A stretch of 5,237 nucleotides of DNA from Paraglaciecola arctica (GTDB lineage Bacteria > Pseudomonadota > Gammaproteobacteria > Enterobacterales > Alteromonadaceae): contig QIJM01000560.1 of the NCBI GenBank assembly GCA_003232445.1, positions 1 to 5,237 of the forward strand, in the 5' to 3' direction. Numbering within the stretch: the stretch's first letter is position 1; each line of letters opens with the position of its first letter. The translations under genes were made by a program, and so were the position numbers. Shown one piece after another: positions 1 to 5,237 of the stretch. The notes beneath the pieces were generated by a model. The model did not search any database. It was not told where the DNA came from and saw only the letters and a program-made list of their open reading frames with translations.

Positions 1-708
1 TCACAACTTATTGAAGAGTTTCATTTACCTGAAAGTAAAATCGTTTTGCCGGTTAAGAATCAATTGAAAATAGAAAGACCCTTTTACAACGCCAACAGTG
101 CCGAGTTAGCAAGATGTATCATTAAAGGGTTAAATAAACTGGCGGCACTTGAGCAAATACCTCTTGTTATTGATTTTGGTACGCTGTTAGGTCTTGTTCG
201 TGACAAAGATATCATCCCTTGGGATGACGACGTGGATTTTGCCGCTCCTCAGGAATACGCAGGGCAAATTGAATTAATTGTCAGAAAATTTGTGGCTAAT
301 AATCCGGATGTCAATTGGCGGATTGAACGAGTGGTTGACGGTAACCAATTGGCCACGGCCATTTTATTAAAATTTTCTAGTAAAACCGATAATTTAGTCT
401 GTTTTACTTCGTCAATTTCTTTTCGACGTGTAGAGGACGGTAAGTCTATCCACCTCCCAAGTATGGGAATGTGGTATGCCCCCGAACATCATTTTAATCG
501 CTTTGAAACATTAGATTGGATGGGCGAGGCCATTCAAGTCCCATCTCAATATATCGAATATTTAACCTTTCAATATGGTGATTGGAATACGCCTAAAAAA
601 GATATTAAGTTAACTGATTACGCTCATTTACAAGAAGTTGGGTTTGACCAGATTAAAAGCGAGAAAAGGGTTTTGCAGAATATAACTCTTCCTAAAGTCA
701 CCTTGTGA
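1..708 (+). CDS. LicD-family phosphotransferase, 5'-truncated by window edge
   Basis: LicD-family proteins (PF04991) transfer phosphocholine or related phospho-substituents from a CDP donor to a cell-surface glycan. The frame is open from base 1, giving 235 visible codons, so the TTG at 46 is internal and the true start lies upstream. Hallmarks are the GTLLGLVRD stretch followed by WDDDVD (about codons 60-79), whose acidic cluster is the expected metal/catalytic site, then EDGK, WYAPEHH and YGDW further on. The first 16 or so codons (SQLIEEFHLPESKIV) match the end of the Rossmann-like domain that precedes LicD in the minus-strand paralogue at 4368-5237, so this protein was probably two-domain as well. 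It converges on the minus-strand operon. The stop is TGA at 706-708, but the same frame continues in a coding-like manner to 825, so the present C-terminus may be truncated. The family is certain; the transferred group is unknown. Confidence 0.9.
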   Translation, partial: SQLIEEFHLPESKIVLPVKNQLKIERPFYNANSAELARCIIKGLNKLAALEQIPLVIDFGTLLGLVRDKDIIPWDDDVDFAAPQEYAGQIELIVRKFVANNPDVNWRIERVVDGNQLATAILLKFSSKTDNLVCFTSSISFRRVEDGKSIHLPSMGMWYAPEHHFNRFETLDWMGEAIQVPSQYIEYLTFQYGDWNTPKKDIKLTDYAHLQEVGFDQIKSEKRVLQNITLPKVTL

Positions 709-825
709 TCCACTACAGGGCGAGTTATTGCTGATGTGAATGGTGACACTATCCATCCAGAAATTGGCATTGAAAGCGACAATATAGATTTTTCCAATTT
801 TTCTTTGTCCATTATTTGTAATTAG
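709..825 (+). other. In-frame coding-like continuation of the LicD gene past its TGA
   Basis: Directly after the LicD TGA the same frame runs 38 further sense codons to a TAG at 823-825. The peptide reads as ordinary protein (for example GRVIADVNGDTIHPEIG and SDNIDFSNFSLSIICN). By my count 21 of the 38 codons have purine-any-pyrimidine form, well above the roughly one quarter expected by chance, which suggests coding sequence. I infer that the TGA is a nonsense mutation (for example from CGA or TGG) or a sequencing error, and that the protein formerly ended at 825. Against this, the paralogous LicD at 4368 ends near the position of the TGA, so the extension would be an extra tail. I do not recognise its fold. 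Confidence 0.45.
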
Positions 826-876
826 ATGAAAGTTCAACTAATTACGATACTTTCTTATATTATTGCCAACGTCTTA

Positions 877-896
877 ATATACGAAATTGCGTATAT
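877..896. repeat. Perfect 7-bp inverted repeat, possible hairpin downstream of the hydrolase pseudogene
   Basis: ATATACG (877-883) and CGTATAT (890-896) are perfect inverted repeats around a 6-nt loop. The hairpin lies about 20 bases downstream of the presumed original stop of the hydrolase (919-917, minus strand). It is AT-rich and lacks a U-tract, so it is a poor intrinsic terminator. On the minus strand a GTTGGC motif follows shortly after, an arrangement I loosely associate with intergenic repeats of Bacteroidota genomes. That association is from memory only. Confidence 0.4.
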
Positions 897-916
897 CAGG
901 GCTTTGTAAACAGTTA

Positions 917-2101
917 TTATTGTTCGTAATTGTAAGGAATATAATTTTCCCATTTCCAAGGTGTCTCCAATCGTTACTTCTAAAAGTTCTTTAAATATGC
1001 TTTCTGCATTATCGCTATTTGAAAGAATTATTATACCTATTTGTTTTTCGGGGAAAATAATTGAGTAATGTTGAAATCCTTCTGCATGCCCCTCTTTAAA
1101 CGAACCTTGGCCATAAGGCGAGTCCAATAATCCCCATCCTAATCCATACCCTAAATTAATTTCCTTATTTTCATTGGTCTCAACCAAAGCATTTGGGCCA
1201 AACTGTTGCTTATGATGTTGATTTGTTGTGTGAAAATTTCATCTAATAGTACTTTATTCAACAATTGTTGCTTTATAATAGCCTCCATAAATTTAGAATA
1301 ATCTGCTAAAGTAGTACCCAGACTACCTGCTGCCCCAGCCTCATCTGCCTGATCAAAAGAAATTACATTTTGGTCTTTATCGTGTCCATAAGCATACTGA
1401 TTTTCAAATCTTTCCTGCAAAACATAAATGTAACTAGTCCTATTCATATCGAGGGGTTGGAATATTCGTTCTTGTGCTATTTGCTCAAGCCCTTTCCCTG
1501 TTATTTCCTCTACAACAAATTGAAGCAGGGAGAATCCTTCGCCAGAATAACTATATCGGGTTCCCGGTTCAAACTGAAAGTAAAGATTCCCTTTTATATC
1601 GAAACCATTTTTTGTTAAAAACCGCCAATTAGGAAAGCCCGCGGAATGTGACAGACACATTCGTGCAGTTATTTTTTCATACCTATTATCTCCTTTTAAA
1701 TCTTTGTAACCACGCCAGCTACGATTAAAACTATATTCAGGAATAGGTTTGTCAAGGTAATTTTGAAGGGGTGTATCAAGGTCAATCTTACCTTCTTCAA
1801 CCAACTGCATAACTAAAATGGCAAATACTGCTTTACTCAAAGAAGCTCCATAAAATATTGAATTAACGCTTAAGCTGTCTTTAGTATCCGCATTCTCATA
1901 TCCAAAAGCCTTTTGATAAACCACTTTGTTCTCGTTGAAAATTGAAACGGCTAATCCTGTTACGTGTGCTGAACGCATCATAGATTTTATATTTGCCGTT
2001 AATTCCTCTTTTTCAATTTTAGAGTCATCAATTCTTTCAATTGTGGATTTATTGGAACAGCCAAATAAGATTAGGCTAAAATATAGTATTAATATTCTCA
2101 T
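917..2101 (-). pseudogene. Serine beta-lactamase/CubicO-like lipoprotein, disrupted by two frameshifts
   Basis: This family comprises serine hydrolases related to class C beta-lactamases, acting as peptidases or esterases in the cell envelope. From the ATG at 2101, a lipoprotein signal peptide ends in a lipobox with Cys15 (LILFGC). The SxxK nucleophile motif is S87-L-S-K90, LSHSAGFPNW lies near 150-159, and the YSG motif with candidate Tyr185 follows. The first frame reaches a stop at 1153-1151. Homology-like sequence resumes in another frame (FGPNALVETN, GYGLGWG, GHAEGFQHYS, IILSNSDN), so a frameshift lies between about 1151 and 1241, probably at 1200-1235. A second shift near 955-968 restores the tail WKWENYIPYNYEQ, with TAA at 919-917. 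Repaired, the protein would be about 395 residues, normal for the family. The lipobox style, tail and AT-rich codons suggest a Bacteroidota origin (inference). Sequencing error is the alternative to decay; as written, the C-terminal catalytic part is lost. Confidence 0.85.
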
Positions 2102-2189
2102 GGTCTTTTCTAATTGTTCACAACGCTTACTGTAAACTTCAGTAAGGACTTAAAGGTACAAAATTTTGCTAACCCACGTAGGCAAATAT

Positions 2190-2210
2190 TTGATTTGCAC
2201 GGCAAATCAA
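2190..2210. repeat. 9-bp perfect inverted repeat with 3-nt loop
   Basis: TTGATTTGC (2190-2198) and GCAAATCAA (2202-2210) flank the loop ACG. It would form a compact hairpin on either strand. It lies about 90-110 bases upstream of the hydrolase start, so it could sit in that gene's leader or belong to a dispersed intergenic repeat. It has no U-tract. Confidence 0.65.
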
Positions 2211-2223
2211 GAAATAACACGTA

Positions 2224-2242
2224 GTCAAATCAAAGATTTGAC
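2224..2242. repeat. 8-bp perfect inverted repeat with 3-nt loop and partial outer stem
   Basis: GTCAAATC (2224-2231) and GATTTGAC (2235-2242) flank the loop AAA. An outer pair, CGTAG (2220-2224) and CTACG (2250-2254), overlaps it and could extend or compete with the stem. It shares the words AAATC and GATTT with the 2190-2210 hairpin, so the two look like diverged copies of one repeat unit, each preceded by CACGTAG. Confidence 0.65.
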
Positions 2243-2243
2243 G

Positions 2244-2309
2244 GGCTAACTACGAGAAATGAATAGTGTTTAACAGATGAAACCTTATTGAGATTACAGA
2301 ATGTTAGCC
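2244..2309. repeat. Paired GGCTAAC/GTTAGCC cores, attC-like spacing but off consensus
   Basis: GGCTAAC (2244-2250) and GTTAGCC (2303-2309) are perfectly complementary 7-mers separated by 52 bases. Size and layout resemble an integron attC site, whose outer cores are RYYYAAC and GTTRRRY. However, the second base of the first core is G, not a pyrimidine, and inner-arm complementarity is only patchy (GAAATGAATAGTG against CCTTATTGAGATTAC). No integrase gene is in the window. I record the repeat with confidence and its recombination role as weak. Confidence 0.35.
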
Positions 2310-2329
2310 TTTTGTGCGATTATAATCTC
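2290..2329. repeat. 7-bp inverted repeat enclosing GTTAGCC and adjoining a 10-bp palindrome
   Basis: GAGATTA (2290-2296) and TAATCTC (2323-2329) are complementary with 26 bases between them. The right arm overlaps the self-complementary 10-mer GATTATAATC (2318-2327). That palindrome contains TATAAT on both strands, but I find no convincing -35 element at suitable spacing on either strand, so I do not call a promoter. Confidence 0.4.
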
Positions 2330-2478
2330 CGTTTCTATGCGTTTTGTTCAGTCAGTTGAGTTTTAAAAGAGAAACGAGCGCAAAAACTTTCCAACCAAAA
2401 TAACTTGCACAACATTGTCCAAACTGCGAAAATCAAGTGTCAAAAGCTAACTTACGCAATTGCTAAACCAACGCTTTA

Positions 2479-3117
2479 TCATTGCTTCTTTGCTGTTAGT
2501 GCATAAAAGTGGGTGTTGTCCCAACGATTATATTCTGCAGGATAGATATCAAATTGCTTTATATTACTAAAGCCACTTTGCTCTAATATCAATATTTCTT
2601 TGTCTACATGACGATAGTTTGCAAAGTAGTTTGACTCTATTTCCTCTGAATAGCCTTCTACGGTAACGTCTTCGTGAATGCCCAGTTGATTCTTCACAAT
2701 TATTTGGCCTTCAGGTTTTAAAAACCGATAGGCATTTTGGTAAATGGACGTAGCCTCTTCTTGGTTAAAACAATTCATTATTCCGAACAACGACAACATA
2801 TCGAAAAGTCCAAGTTCTAGATCTAAGCTCAATACGTCGGCGTTAATAACCTCAACCTTTGGTGAATCAGTAATAAACTTAGAAAAAGCAGGATATTTTT
2901 CAATTGCAGTAATATGCTTAAAATCATCGACTAAAGCGTTTATTAATAGACCCGTACCCGCCCCGAGATCTAATAATGTGTTGTTTTTTGAAGCGCGTTC
3001 TTTCATGAATTGAATATCAAATTGCGAGAAGTCTCTGGCCTTGTTTCGAGTTTCGGTTGCCACTTTAATGTTCTTCGCCATTTTGTCGTAATACTGAATG
3101 ACATCTTCATTTTTCAT
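2479..3117 (-). CDS. Class I SAM-dependent methyltransferase
   Basis: A complete 212-residue cytosolic methyltransferase. SAM-binding motif I is L-L-D50-L-G-A-G-T-G56, Glu73 at the end of strand 2 should bind the SAM ribose, and NAD94 matches the adenine-contacting acidic position. LFDMLSLFGIMNCF forms the motif IV strand, and a later RFLKPEGQIIVK segment is the usual conserved strand. The N-terminal QYYDKMAKNI region is typical of small-molecule methyltransferases. The start ATG overlaps the last 11 nt of the upstream phosphatase-nucleotidyltransferase gene, and AAGAG (3130-3126) lies 8 nt before it, which supports this start. As the last gene of the operon it probably methylates the phospho-substituent or its precursor: N-methylation of an ethanolamine-type amine, O-methylation of a phosphate, or methylation of a sugar. 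The sequence alone cannot choose between these. No terminator is evident downstream. Confidence 0.9.
   Translation of the reverse strand: MKNEDVIQYYDKMAKNIKVATETRNKARDFSQFDIQFMKERASKNNTLLDLGAGTGLLINALVDDFKHITAIEKYPAFSKFITDSPKVEVINADVLSLDLELGLFDMLSLFGIMNCFNQEEATSIYQNAYRFLKPEGQIIVKNQLGIHEDVTVEGYSEEIESNYFANYRHVDKEILILEQSGFSNIKQFDIYPAEYNRWDNTHFYALTAKKQ
3107..3117 (-). promoter_or_regulatory. 11-nt gene overlap, translational coupling to the methyltransferase
   Basis: ATGAAAAATGA holds both the methyltransferase start and the TGA stop of the upstream gene. The Shine-Dalgarno-like AAGAG at 3130-3126 lies inside the upstream coding region. Ribosomes finishing the upstream gene can restart here, which should tie the dosage of the two enzymes. 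Confidence 0.6.
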
Positions 3118-4378
3118 TGGGCCAACTCTTAATAAATTGAATCACATTTTTATAATCCGCATAAGTATCAACATCTTGTGCTCTTATTTTTAGGAAAGGT
3201 AAGGGCAGTAACCCTTCTATTTGGTTGTAAACATTTGTTGATAAATATTTGATGTTACAGCGTTTTATTTTTGCAGGTCCAGACCACTCATAATCACCAT
3301 TTTCAACCGAAAAAGATTGAACTCTACCTTTATCATCGGTTTTGATAAACACGGCATCCTCGGACACAATGTCGCTGCATCCAACGTATTCGCCTTTAAA
3401 GTCAATGCACTTGTCAACATCATCGGGGTGAACCACTAAGTCACCGTCCCAAGCGACACAATATTCATTGGCGTGCCGAGAACCTAGGTAGTAGCTGGTG
3501 CCTGTTTTGGTTTGAAAGTAATCGTGATTGTAGACAAATAAGACATCTTTTCTCAATTCGAGCACCGCCTCAATGACACTTCGTGCTTGGTAACCAATAA
3601 CGACACGTAAATCTTCTACCTGACGGAAAACGTCTAACTGAAAATGTATTAGTTTTTTTCCTTCGATTTCAATTAATGCTTTTGTTTTTGCTAAACCTAG
3701 GCGTGAGCCTATTCCTGCACAACTTAATACGACCGAATTTCCTAGCTGAGGCTGGTTGATTTGTTGCAATAACCGCAATAAAGTCACTTCTTCAAATACG
3801 CAATAATCCGCAATTGAGAGAATACTATTTGCTGGATAATGAACCAGCCCGCAAGCAATAGACACATCAGCTTCCCGCATTGCTTCCATATCGTTATTGC
3901 CATCGCCAATGAAAACCACTTGGTGGCCTCTGGCTTGATAGCTTTTAACAATGTCTTCTTTCTTCAAAATAGACTTCAGTTTTACTATTTTGTCATCTTC
4001 TACTACAGCGCTTGAAGAGTAACACTCGCAATCCAACCTCTTCGCAATGCCGTCAACCCACTCACTGCAATTTCCTGTCGCAATAGCGCATTGATCTTTA
4101 TGAACATTGATAAAGTCGACGATACCTTCGAATAATTCGACGTTAGAAAGTAACTCGCGAATTTCATTAACATCAAATCGCCCCAGAATGGAAACTCTCT
4201 GGATAAAACCTTCGACAAAAGGGATATTACCACTGACCGTTTGATGCGTTAGCGTATTGATTTCGTCATGCACATTAAATGCATTTGCAATGAGAGGAAG
4301 GGTTTCCTGTTTTGTCACAGTTCCATCTAAATCAAAAATGAAAATGATTTTTTTGTCTTTCGATTGTTTACGCATCAT
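3107..4378 (-). CDS. Fused HAD phosphatase and LicC-like nucleotidyltransferase
   Basis: A 423-residue two-domain enzyme. Residues about 10-205 form a HAD-IB (SerB-like) phosphatase: motif I D16-L-D18-G-T, motif II Thr101 in ATGN, motif III probably Lys139/140, and motif IV GDGNND with Asp159 and Asp163. All catalytic residues are present. Residues about 214-418 form a nucleotidyltransferase: C-A-G222-I-G-S-R226-L-G with Lys233, then DGD (Asp311/Asp313) for the metal, and a late DVDTYADY resembling the DTPED end motif of the family. Because the neighbour is LicD, the likely product is a CDP-activated phospho-compound, as LicC makes CDP-choline (inference). The phosphatase could supply an alcohol or amine precursor, proofread, or act on phosphoserine- or phosphoethanolamine-like molecules. 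The start is ATGATG at 4378-4373; either ATG is possible, and no strong ribosome site is seen, consistent with coupling to LicD. Domain calls are firm, the substrate unknown. Confidence 0.9.
   Translation of the reverse strand: MMRKQSKDKKIIFIFDLDGTVTKQETLPLIANAFNVHDEINTLTHQTVSGNIPFVEGFIQRVSILGRFDVNEIRELLSNVELFEGIVDFINVHKDQCAIATGNCSEWVDGIAKRLDCECYSSSAVVEDDKIVKLKSILKKEDIVKSYQARGHQVVFIGDGNNDMEAMREADVSIACGLVHYPANSILSIADYCVFEEVTLLRLLQQINQPQLGNSVVLSCAGIGSRLGLAKTKALIEIEGKKLIHFQLDVFRQVEDLRVVIGYQARSVIEAVLELRKDVLFVYNHDYFQTKTGTSYYLGSRHANEYCVAWDGDLVVHPDDVDKCIDFKGEYVGCSDIVSEDAVFIKTDDKGRVQSFSVENGDYEWSGPAKIKRCNIKYLSTNVYNQIEGLLPLPFLKIRAQDVDTYADYKNVIQFIKSWPNEK
4368..4378 (-). promoter_or_regulatory. 11-nt gene overlap, translational coupling of LicD to the fusion enzyme
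   Basis: ATGATGCGTAA contains two tandem ATG codons of the phosphatase-nucleotidyltransferase gene and the TAA stop of the LicD gene. I see no clear Shine-Dalgarno sequence just upstream, so re-initiation by ribosomes leaving LicD is the likely route. The overlap length equals that of the next junction. Confidence 0.55.
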
Positions 4379-5237
4379 AGTTTAGGATGAATTCGCTGGT
4401 GATTTTAGATTGTTTAACTGTTTCAATGGATACACATGCCCAGTTTTCTCCCGTTCCTATTGAGCTGTCTTGTACTGGCGTTTTCCAGTCACCATAAGTA
4501 AATTCAAGGTAATCTTCGTGACGGCTCGGGATAAACATTTCTATTTGTTCCCAAATCAGCGTGTCCAAACTTTCAACATGATGAGCAGGCGAGTACCAAG
4601 CGCCAAAACTTTTTAGCTTTACCGCTTTTCCATCCTCCATTCCTTTCATTGCGATAGATGTGCCAAAAGGCTTAAATGAGTATCCCGGTTTTGACTCAAA
4701 CTTGAGATAGAAAAATATCGTTCTTCCAGCAGGATCTAAATCTTTGCGAACTTGCCACAAAACTCGGTCATCAATACTATTTACGGTACGTAAAAGAAAG
4801 GCTTGTATAACATCAGCGTGTAGTACATCGGCAGCTAAATCGATATCATCATCCCAATCGATAAGACCCTCGTCCCTTACCAGACCTAGAAGCGTGCCAT
4901 AATCAACATGTAGCGGGATATTTTCACTACAGGCTTTTCCGCACAGCGTCTTAATCACTTTTTTGGCTAACTCGAGTGTGGGTTTATCTTTGAACGGATA
5001 AAGGTTTTGCAGATCATTCTTGAAGAATTTTTTATTAGGGGTGACAATTTTTTCGGGATCAATGTTAAGTTCTTCAATAAGCTGTTTTTTAATCGTTCCT
5101 TCCCAATAACTACCGATAATAATTTCGTCATATTTATAATTTCGGATACTACTTGGGGGGATAATAGGTAACCCAAAGAACTCTTCACCGTATCGTTCTG
5201 CATCGTTGTCGACGGCCGCAAGGTACTGTGTTTTGCC
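4368..5237 (-). CDS. Rossmann-LicD two-domain phosphotransferase, 5' end outside window
   Basis: First visible gene of the minus-strand operon. The frame is open to the window edge (289 visible codons), so the GTG at 4958 is internal. The visible N-terminal part (about codons 1-72) has AAVDNDAERYGEEFFGLPII and YDEIIIGSYWEGTIKKQL, typical of the second half of a Rossmann-like nucleotide- or CoA-binding domain often attached to glycan-modifying enzymes; its glycine-rich loop would lie outside. LicD follows, with YGTLLGLVRD and WDDDID (codons about 113-133), EDGK, WYSPAHH and YGDW. It should transfer a phospho-substituent from a CDP donor to a sugar. Paralogy with the plus-strand gene at 1-708 is plain from shared motifs in the same order, including the PS-YL-F-YGDW-TP-D tail pattern. 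It ends 11 nt inside the fusion-enzyme gene, which probably makes its donor. The acceptor is unknown. Confidence 0.92.
   Translation of the reverse strand, partial: GKTQYLAAVDNDAERYGEEFFGLPIIPPSSIRNYKYDEIIIGSYWEGTIKKQLIEELNIDPEKIVTPNKKFFKNDLQNLYPFKDKPTLELAKKVIKTLCGKACSENIPLHVDYGTLLGLVRDEGLIDWDDDIDLAADVLHADVIQAFLLRTVNSIDDRVLWQVRKDLDPAGRTIFFYLKFESKPGYSFKPFGTSIAMKGMEDGKAVKLKSFGAWYSPAHHVESLDTLIWEQIEMFIPSRHEDYLEFTYGDWKTPVQDSSIGTGENWACVSIETVKQSKITSEFILNYDA

Larger units (their letters stand above)
2102..2478. other. 377-bp gene-free segment rich in inverted repeats
   Basis: I see no coding region, tRNA or clear promoter here. The part next to the hydrolase (about 2160-2330) is packed with short perfect inverted repeats, listed separately, and with repeated words: CACGTAG occurs at 2175 and 2218, and GCTAAC at 2168, 2245 and 2446, with its complement GTTAGC at 2303. 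The part next to the methyltransferase gene (about 2330-2478) has no strong hairpin and no U-tract terminator. Read on the minus strand it vaguely recalls spacer DNA between integron cassettes of marine gammaproteobacteria. That is recollection, not evidence. The whole block separates the hydrolase pseudogene from the methyltransferase operon. Confidence 0.7.

Noticed and set aside
46..48. TTG at 46 as the LicD start
   Set aside because: The frame is open back to base 1, and the upstream codons align with the Rossmann-domain end of the paralogue, so it is internal.
706..760. TGA at 706-708 as a selenocysteine codon
   Set aside because: No convincing bacterial SECIS-type hairpin follows within the usual distance, and LicD enzymes have no selenocysteine tradition. 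A nonsense mutation or error is simpler.
624..837. Two minus-strand ORFs opposite the LicD 3' end
   Set aside because: They are antisense shadows; the plus frame carries the coding-like codon pattern.
826..909. 27-codon plus-strand ORF right after the TAG
   Set aside because: It is short, hydrophobic by AT bias, runs through the hairpin and next to the hydrolase 3' end, and shows no supporting features.
2244..2309. Firm call of an integron attC site
   Set aside because: The outer cores break the RYYYAAC/GTTRRRY consensus, the inner arms pair poorly, and no integrase is present. Reported only as attC-like.
2318..2327. GATTATAATC palindrome as a sigma-70 -10 box
   Set aside because: No acceptable -35 element at 16-18 bp on either strand, and no gene close enough downstream.
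4956..4958. GTG at 4958 as the start of the minus-strand LicD
   Set aside because: 93 in-frame sense codons of recognisable Rossmann-type sequence precede it up to the window edge.
4967..5221. 84-codon minus-strand ORF over the Rossmann domain
   Set aside because: It is an alternative frame of the real LicD gene, and its peptide has no domain character.
1..5237. CRISPR array, tRNA, rRNA or insertion sequence
   Set aside because: No regularly spaced repeats, cloverleaf, rRNA core sequence or transposase motifs were seen.

Overview
The window looks like part of a surface-polysaccharide (O-antigen, capsule or flagellin-glycan type) locus of a Gram-negative bacterium, probably a marine gammaproteobacterium. 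That placement is inferred from gene style and codon use and is tentative. Two transcription units point inward at each other, and a 1.7-kb stretch of different character lies between them.

Left edge (1-708, plus strand): the 3' part of a LicD-family phosphotransferase gene, cut by the window start. Its frame continues past the TGA stop for 38 coding-like codons to a TAG at 823-825.

Middle (about 826-2478): a decayed minus-strand lipoprotein gene of the serine beta-lactamase/CubicO class, 917-2101, with two frameshifts. It looks Bacteroidota-derived. It is followed by 377 bases (2102-2478) without a gene that are dense in short perfect inverted repeats. This block reads as horizontally acquired DNA sitting between the ends of two convergent units; its exact borders are not visible.

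Right part (5237 to 2479, minus strand): a tight three-gene operon. It runs from a Rossmann-LicD two-domain protein (5' end outside the window), through a fused HAD phosphatase-nucleotidyltransferase, to a class I SAM-dependent methyltransferase. Each junction is an 11-nt gene overlap, so translational coupling is likely.

Working model (inference): the LicC-like half of the fusion activates a small phosphorylated compound as a CDP conjugate, LicD transfers the phospho-substituent onto a glycan, and the methyltransferase methylates the substituent or its precursor. The HAD half either makes the precursor or removes a phosphate. No choline kinase or choline transporter is visible, so ordinary imported phosphocholine is not the only candidate. 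The two LicD proteins are clear paralogues, which suggests two acceptor or donor specificities in one locus.
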